Origin: Clarireedia homoeocarpa
Lineage: Eukaryota; Ascomycota; Leotiomycetes; Helotiales; Rutstroemiaceae
DNA length: 25,954 nucleotides
NCBI GenBank assembly: GCA_001465935.1
Contig: LNKV01000109.1
Location: 1-25,954 of the forward strand
Direction: 5' to 3'
Of the stretch, positions 20,951-25,954 are shown piece by piece (position 1 is the stretch's first letter; each line of letters opens with the position of its first letter). A program made the translations under genes and the position numbers. The notes beneath the pieces were generated by a model that saw nothing but the letters and a program-made list of their open reading frames with translations, had not been told where the DNA came from and searched no databases.

Positions 20951-22331
20951 CTATACATCATCTGCAATGCCTATATCCCCTTCAGGTACTACCAGCGTCG
21001 ACAGCATTGCTCCCTGTTGAAACTTTTGACAAGCCTCGGCGTATCGAAAATGACTTCTATCGAATTGCAGTAGCCAAAACGGCACCGCCATAGACCACTG
21101 CCATCCTATCGGTATCAGACTAGCAAGTCCCGACACCTCGTACTCAGCAGCACCCTGGTGATACCTTGGACCATCGCATAACTTCATCAAAGCCATGAAA
21201 CGAGCCAGGATCGCCAGAGCAAGTGGCTCCTCAACTTCAAGCAAGTCAGCGAAGCCTGGAGAGCATTCACCTAGCATCCCGTATAGACGACGTGTTGACC
21301 AATCTGGATCCTCCTCGCGTAGTAAAGCAATCAAGACACTATGGTAATTGCGAATGGCGTGCGAACAGATATCCCTAGCATTTGGACTGCACACAGTGTC
21401 CAAGCTTTGTCGCAGTTTCAGTAGGTCTGCGAGAATGGTGGCGGGCAAGACTTGTTCTGAAGTCTTGTCTGCGACGATGGCTTTGGGTCTAAGTTGTATG
21501 AATTGAACAACAGGATTGTCATTTGGCAAAAATGATACGGACCTACGATATAGAGCGCCAACACCGCTGATCATATGCAAAATTTCCAATGGAGGTCTGT
21601 AGGGCTCAGTCGCGTCTACAAGAGCCGCTCTGGATTTAAGCATGCCAAAAAGTAACACCGAAACCAGCAATGCAGTCTGCATGGTATTTTCAGTGATTTC
21701 AGATACCAAGCATGCTTGGAGACGCGTAGTTTGACCGAGATATTCGCGAGCTGCACGTTTCATATCTCGATCTTCGGGTGCCAAAGAGAGATAATGGCAT
21801 GCTGACATTCCAAGAAGTCCTGAGAGAATAGCTTCATGACTAAATCCGAGCTGGAGGACGTCTACCATGAAGAATTGGTCTATTTCCGAAAACCCAAAAC
21901 GGCCCCATCGCGGCTGCTGAGGCCCAAAATGGGTGATGTAGTGATGGAATACCCGTAGTTCAGTGACGCGCATCTCCCGAGGAAATGCACACAAAGGTTT
22001 TTCAGGTGGAGTTGTTTTTCTCTTGTTATTACTCTGAGGCAACTTTGGCTTAGACTGAACAGTTGTCTGGTCCTCCCAATAACAGGGTTTCCAACTGCCG
22101 TATCTTCTGGCGCAATTTCCGCATACCGGATGTCTTTCGTCACACTGCAAGGAAGTGCTTCAGTATGTGCTCATGTACTTTGACAGGCATTTTTACCTTA
22201 ACTTTTCTGTCTTTGCACCTTCTGCAGCCTAGTTTTGACTTCAGATGAGGTCTTAGTCCTCGGACAGGGGGGTCTTCCTCCCTGTTCAGTATATTGCTGT
22301 GATTTGCAAGCATCGAATTAGACAAGAGCAT
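20951..22331 (-). CDS. Zn2Cys6 transcription factor with C-terminal fungal TF region
   Basis: Two exons, 22331-22197 and 22144-20951, give 442 residues. The intron (52 nt) falls inside the zinc cluster between Lys45 and Cys46. The joined cluster is C36-x2-C39-x6-C46-x6-C53-x2-C56-x9-C66 (GCRRCKDRKVK then CDERHPVCGNCARRY). The last spacing of nine is slightly longer than the usual six to eight. Downstream, a linker rich in K, P and Q leads to ELRVFHHYITHFGPQQ, a block seen in fungal regulators of the sterol-uptake-control/DUF3468-like group, then a helical effector region. ATG at 22331 is the first in frame; a second at residue 7 is possible. No mutation is visible. Its targets are unknown; the secreted hydrolase next to it is a candidate by position only. 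Confidence 0.87.
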
Positions 22332-22526
22332 TCGAGTTCGTCTTTCTCCTCTTAGCGATATGCTTAGCTTCGAAGCCTCTCAGAGGTCTTACAAGAAGTA
22401 GAATTGCTATATATATATCGCTTTTACATACACACAATCATTCCAAATTTTTCTATCAGCACTTAGCTAATGTAAGCGTAGCGTATTTGCCTATGCTCTC
22501 GCTTACAGGTAATTCCCCTATTTAGA

Positions 22527-22644
22527 CAAGTGTGGCAGGTTCTATACTTAGTCAGGAGATATCAAATCTTCTATCTTACGGCAGGGAGCGTACCACCTCT
22601 GCTCTCGCACATCAGCTGCAGATCTTCTCCCCTGCCAACACTTG
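22527..22644. mobile_element. MITE-like inverted repeat, about 118 bp
   Basis: caagtgtggcagg at 22527-22539 pairs with cctgccaacacttg at 22631-22644, differing by one inserted base. The ends are compact and there is no coding content, as in a small non-autonomous DNA transposon. No clear target duplication was identified. Confidence 0.5.
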
Positions 22645-22810
22645 AAGTTCAAAGCATAACATTTACATTGTAGCCGCATAACGCTCGACGTGCTGAGAGC
22701 GATTGGTCCAGGCCAGGCCAGTCAGAGACCGGGAAGTAAAGGAAGTGGAGTCCAGTAGGAGCACCCAAATCTTCCCAAGCTTTTGGGCCTCGGTCATACT
22801 TTGGTAGTCG

Positions 22811-22967
22811 GCGTAACCGTTACGCTAAGCTTTCGAGAAGTTTCTATACAAACCAGGGAGGACTTTATCTATATAACAACTTTCTAGCCAATAGGATACA
22901 GAGAATCCAGTACTGTGAAGCTATTTAAACTCCCTGTTGTGATTTACCTTAGCGTAACTGTTAGGCC
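22811..22967. mobile_element. MITE-like inverted repeat, about 157 bp
   Basis: The left end gcgtaaccgttacgctaag (22811-22829) pairs with cttagcgtaactgttaggc (22949-22967), 17 of 19 positions matching. The left end itself contains a perfect palindrome, gcgtaac-c-gttacgc. There is no coding content. Confidence 0.5.
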
Positions 22968-23400
22968 TGAGACGAAGTAGCAAGGAGCGTATTGTACAGC
23001 CACACCTATATTAGTTCAATGTAATTAGTACTTGTACAGTACAGACGGCGACGACTCACCGGCTGCAGGATTTTGCAGAAAGACGCAGAAGACCTCTATA
23101 AAATGGCAGGCTCTCGGAAAATAGCGGGATGATCTGTGTTTTATGATTGGTCAAATATTAAAGAGTCATCAAAAGATGAACAAACTGTCCTTAGGAAAGA
23201 GTTCGAAAATGTTGCGATTTTAGCCTCAGGTGTTAGGCATCAAGATTCAAAACACCCTAAGTGAGGGACATATCTCACCTACAGACTACCTTAATCTAGC
23301 ATTCGTAGAAGCTAGAGATACCTTCTATACGGCGATCAATTGAACTGATTTCCCCTACGTAGTATTACCTTCCTCCGTGTACTCCGAACCCTACTTATTG

Positions 23401-25954
23401 TTACCTCTCTACTTAGTAATTTAAATAAATAAGTTTATCTTTAGTACTTTACTTCTAATACTTTCTATTTATAAATAGAGTAATAAAAAATCGATATATA
23501 TTATAATATTCAGTTTAAAGTAGTAAGTATAAATCTATTTACTTTAATTTACTTTATTTAATATATCTTATTATAATCGATAATAATACGAAACTAAAAA
23601 CTAAAATTAAAATATTATTATAAAAAAATAATAAATAAATTATTAAAATCTTCTCGAATTAGTTTATTTTATTTTAAATAAATTCTTTAAAATAAACTAA
23701 CTTTTAATATTAAGTTAAAAGATTATTATAATTAATAATATTAATATATTAGTTAAATAAATTATAATTTAATTTTTTATATTATTATTTATTATATTAA
23801 GTTTTTAAAGATTTTATTTTCGAGAATATATAAAAGTTTAAATAAACTTTATATTAATTTCTTTATTTTTCTATAAATAAAATAATTTTTTTAATTTAAT
23901 AATTTTTAGTTTATTTAAAATTCTATATTAGATTAATATTAATTAATATTATTTAATTAAATTATAGATTATTTAATAAATAAAGATTATTTTTTTTAAT
24001 ATATTTTATAAATATAAATTATTTAAAATAAAAATCTTTTAATTTTATAATTGAATTAATTAAATAAAATATAAAATATATTATAAAATTTATATATTTT
24101 AATTTAAACTCTTTTTTAAAATAATTTATTAAATTATTAATAATATATTTATAAAAATTAAATATAAATTATAAATTAATAATAGTTATTTTTTATTAAT
24201 AAATTTAAATTTAATATACTTTTATATAAAAACTTTTTTTTAAATAATAATATTTTTAATATTATTAATTAAAACTTTATAATATATTTTAATTTAATAT
24301 TAATTATTAAAATAAAATTATAAATATTAAAAACTTTTAAAATTATTTAAAGAATTAATAAAATATTTATTTAAATTAAATATAATAATCTTTTATTAAA
24401 ATTTTTTTTAATTATATAATCTAAAAAGATTATTATAAAATAATATTACTTTTATTACTAAAAAATTTTTAAACTATTTATATTTAAATAATATATAAAA
24501 GAATTAATATATTTATATTTTTATTATTTAATATATTAAAAAGAATTTTTATTTTCTTTTTCTTTTTTATTAATTTTAATTTAATATAATATTTTAAATA
24601 TAAAAATAATAATTTATTAAAAGAAAAAGAAAATATAAAAAGAAATAAAAAAGAGAATATATTTTTTTATATAATTATTAATAAGTTTTAAATATTATTT
24701 AATATATTTTATTTCTTATAAAAATTAATAGAAAATATTATTATTTATATTAAAAATATAATAATTTTAATCGAATTATCACGATATTATATAAGAATAT
24801 AATCTTTTTAAAAGTAAGTTAGATACTAAGTATATATTAGTATATATATAATTAAATATATAATCTCTTTTTATATATAAGTTTTCGAATCTTTATAATC
24901 TTTTTAACTTTATAATTATTAATTTTAAAATTATTTAATATCTTTATTAATAGTTTTATTATATTATTAATAATTTAATTTATCTTTTTAATTATATTAA
25001 TAATTATTTAAATAATATTAATAATTAATTCTTTTTTATTTTTAAATCTCTTTTTTAAAGATTCTTTAAATAGTAAGAATAAATCTATTCTAACTTTATT
25101 AATATATAATATTATCTCCGAATTATTTATTTTATATAGTTTCTAAAAATTTATTATAATAATATATCGAATATCTTTTAACTAACTTTAAAATAAAGAT
25201 TAAATAAGTTATTTTATATTAATTAAATAAATAAGCTCGCCTTTTTATAATATTATTTTATAAAATATTATAATTATTCTTAATATCTAGTTTAATATTT
25301 AAAATATTCTTGAAACTAATTAAATAATATTTTAAACTATATATTAAATAAAAGATAAATCTCTTTTAAACTTTTATTAATAATCCCTCTCTTTTATATA
25401 ACTTTTTATTATATAATAAAGTTATTTAATATCTAATTCCCTTTTATTTTAATTAGATTAAAATATAAATATTAATAACTAAAGTAGTTATCGATATTAA
25501 AGTAAAAATAAAGAAAAAGTAATTTAAAGAGTTTTTTTAATTATATTATTTACTAACTTAATAATTATATTAATAGTTTAAATAATAAAGATATAAATTT
25601 AATTCTAAATATAATTAGTAATTTAAAATACTAAGTATATTATATTAGTAAATTAGATTAAAAAATAGTTATTATTTTAATTAATAATTAAATATAACTT
25701 ACTTAATACTTTCTAACTATTATTATTATATTAGTTATATAATTTATAACTACTTACTTTTTTATATTAAAATAATATAATCTTAATAATATTTAATTAT
25801 ATATTATTTAAAGTCTTATATTTAATTAATAAGTTCTTTAATAGAAAAAAGTTTATTATTTAATTATAAAAAAAGTTTATTATAAATCGAATTAGTTAGT
25901 ATAAATATAGTTTTATTAATAATAATATTAAATATTTATTTATATTAGATTAAT
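23401..25954. repeat. Right-hand AT-rich isochore, probably RIP-degraded
   Basis: The sequence becomes almost entirely A and T again and stays so to the window end, with no usable open frames. It is slightly less extreme than the left block: more CTT, TCG and CTA triplets survive, so it may be younger or less heavily mutated. No parent element is recognisable. Confidence 0.85.

Larger units (their letters stand above)
22332..23400. other. Upstream region of the second regulator, gene-less, with repeat debris
   Basis: No coding region is supported. The stretch includes a TA microsatellite-like run near 22410, two small inverted-repeat elements listed separately, and one CCTCGG at 22788-22793. 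The part from about 23100 to 23400 has the feel of a retrotransposon long terminal repeat end (cggcgatcaattgaactga), but no second copy or terminal pair was found. It grades into A/T-only DNA. Confidence 0.4.

Overview
The window looks like filamentous ascomycete (Pezizomycotina-type) nuclear DNA. Genes carry many short introns of about 40-90 nt with GT..AG borders. The regulators are Zn2Cys6 proteins, and two almost pure A/T blocks (about 1-3290 and 23400-25954) have the look of repeat DNA destroyed by repeat-induced point mutation (RIP). Between them lies a gene island of roughly 20 kb.

Left to centre (3300-16180) is what I read as a small catabolic cluster. It holds a short-chain dehydrogenase/reductase (+), an 11-exon MFS transporter (-), a CTF1/Far-like Zn2Cys6 regulator (-), an alpha/beta hydrolase of the fungal polyketide-transferase/dienelactone-hydrolase-like type (-), and, divergent from it, a Baeyer-Villiger monooxygenase (+). 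The BVMO is broken: a segment between the FAD half and the BVMO fingerprint is missing and the reading frame is lost at the junction. SDR, BVMO and hydrolase together suggest the route alcohol -> ketone -> ester/lactone -> acid, with uptake or efflux by the MFS protein. Copies of CCTCGG/CCGAGG, the known core site of FarA/FarB/CTF1-type regulators, cluster in front of the SDR, in the divergent hydrolase/BVMO promoter and, more distally, upstream of the MFS gene. Two of these clusters are matching arrays with 11-bp spacing.

Centre to right (16180-23400) holds a pogo-like transposase C-terminal fragment, a secreted germin/spherulin-like cupin (-), a secreted alpha/beta hydrolase (+) and a second Zn2Cys6 regulator (-), separated by gene-poor DNA with small inverted and tandem repeats. 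A GC-rich repeat occurs in opposite orientations at 3413-3510 and 17107-17182, bracketing the presumed catabolic cluster. All exon structures were assembled by hand from frame continuity and splice signals; no homology search was run, so family names rest on motifs and recall.
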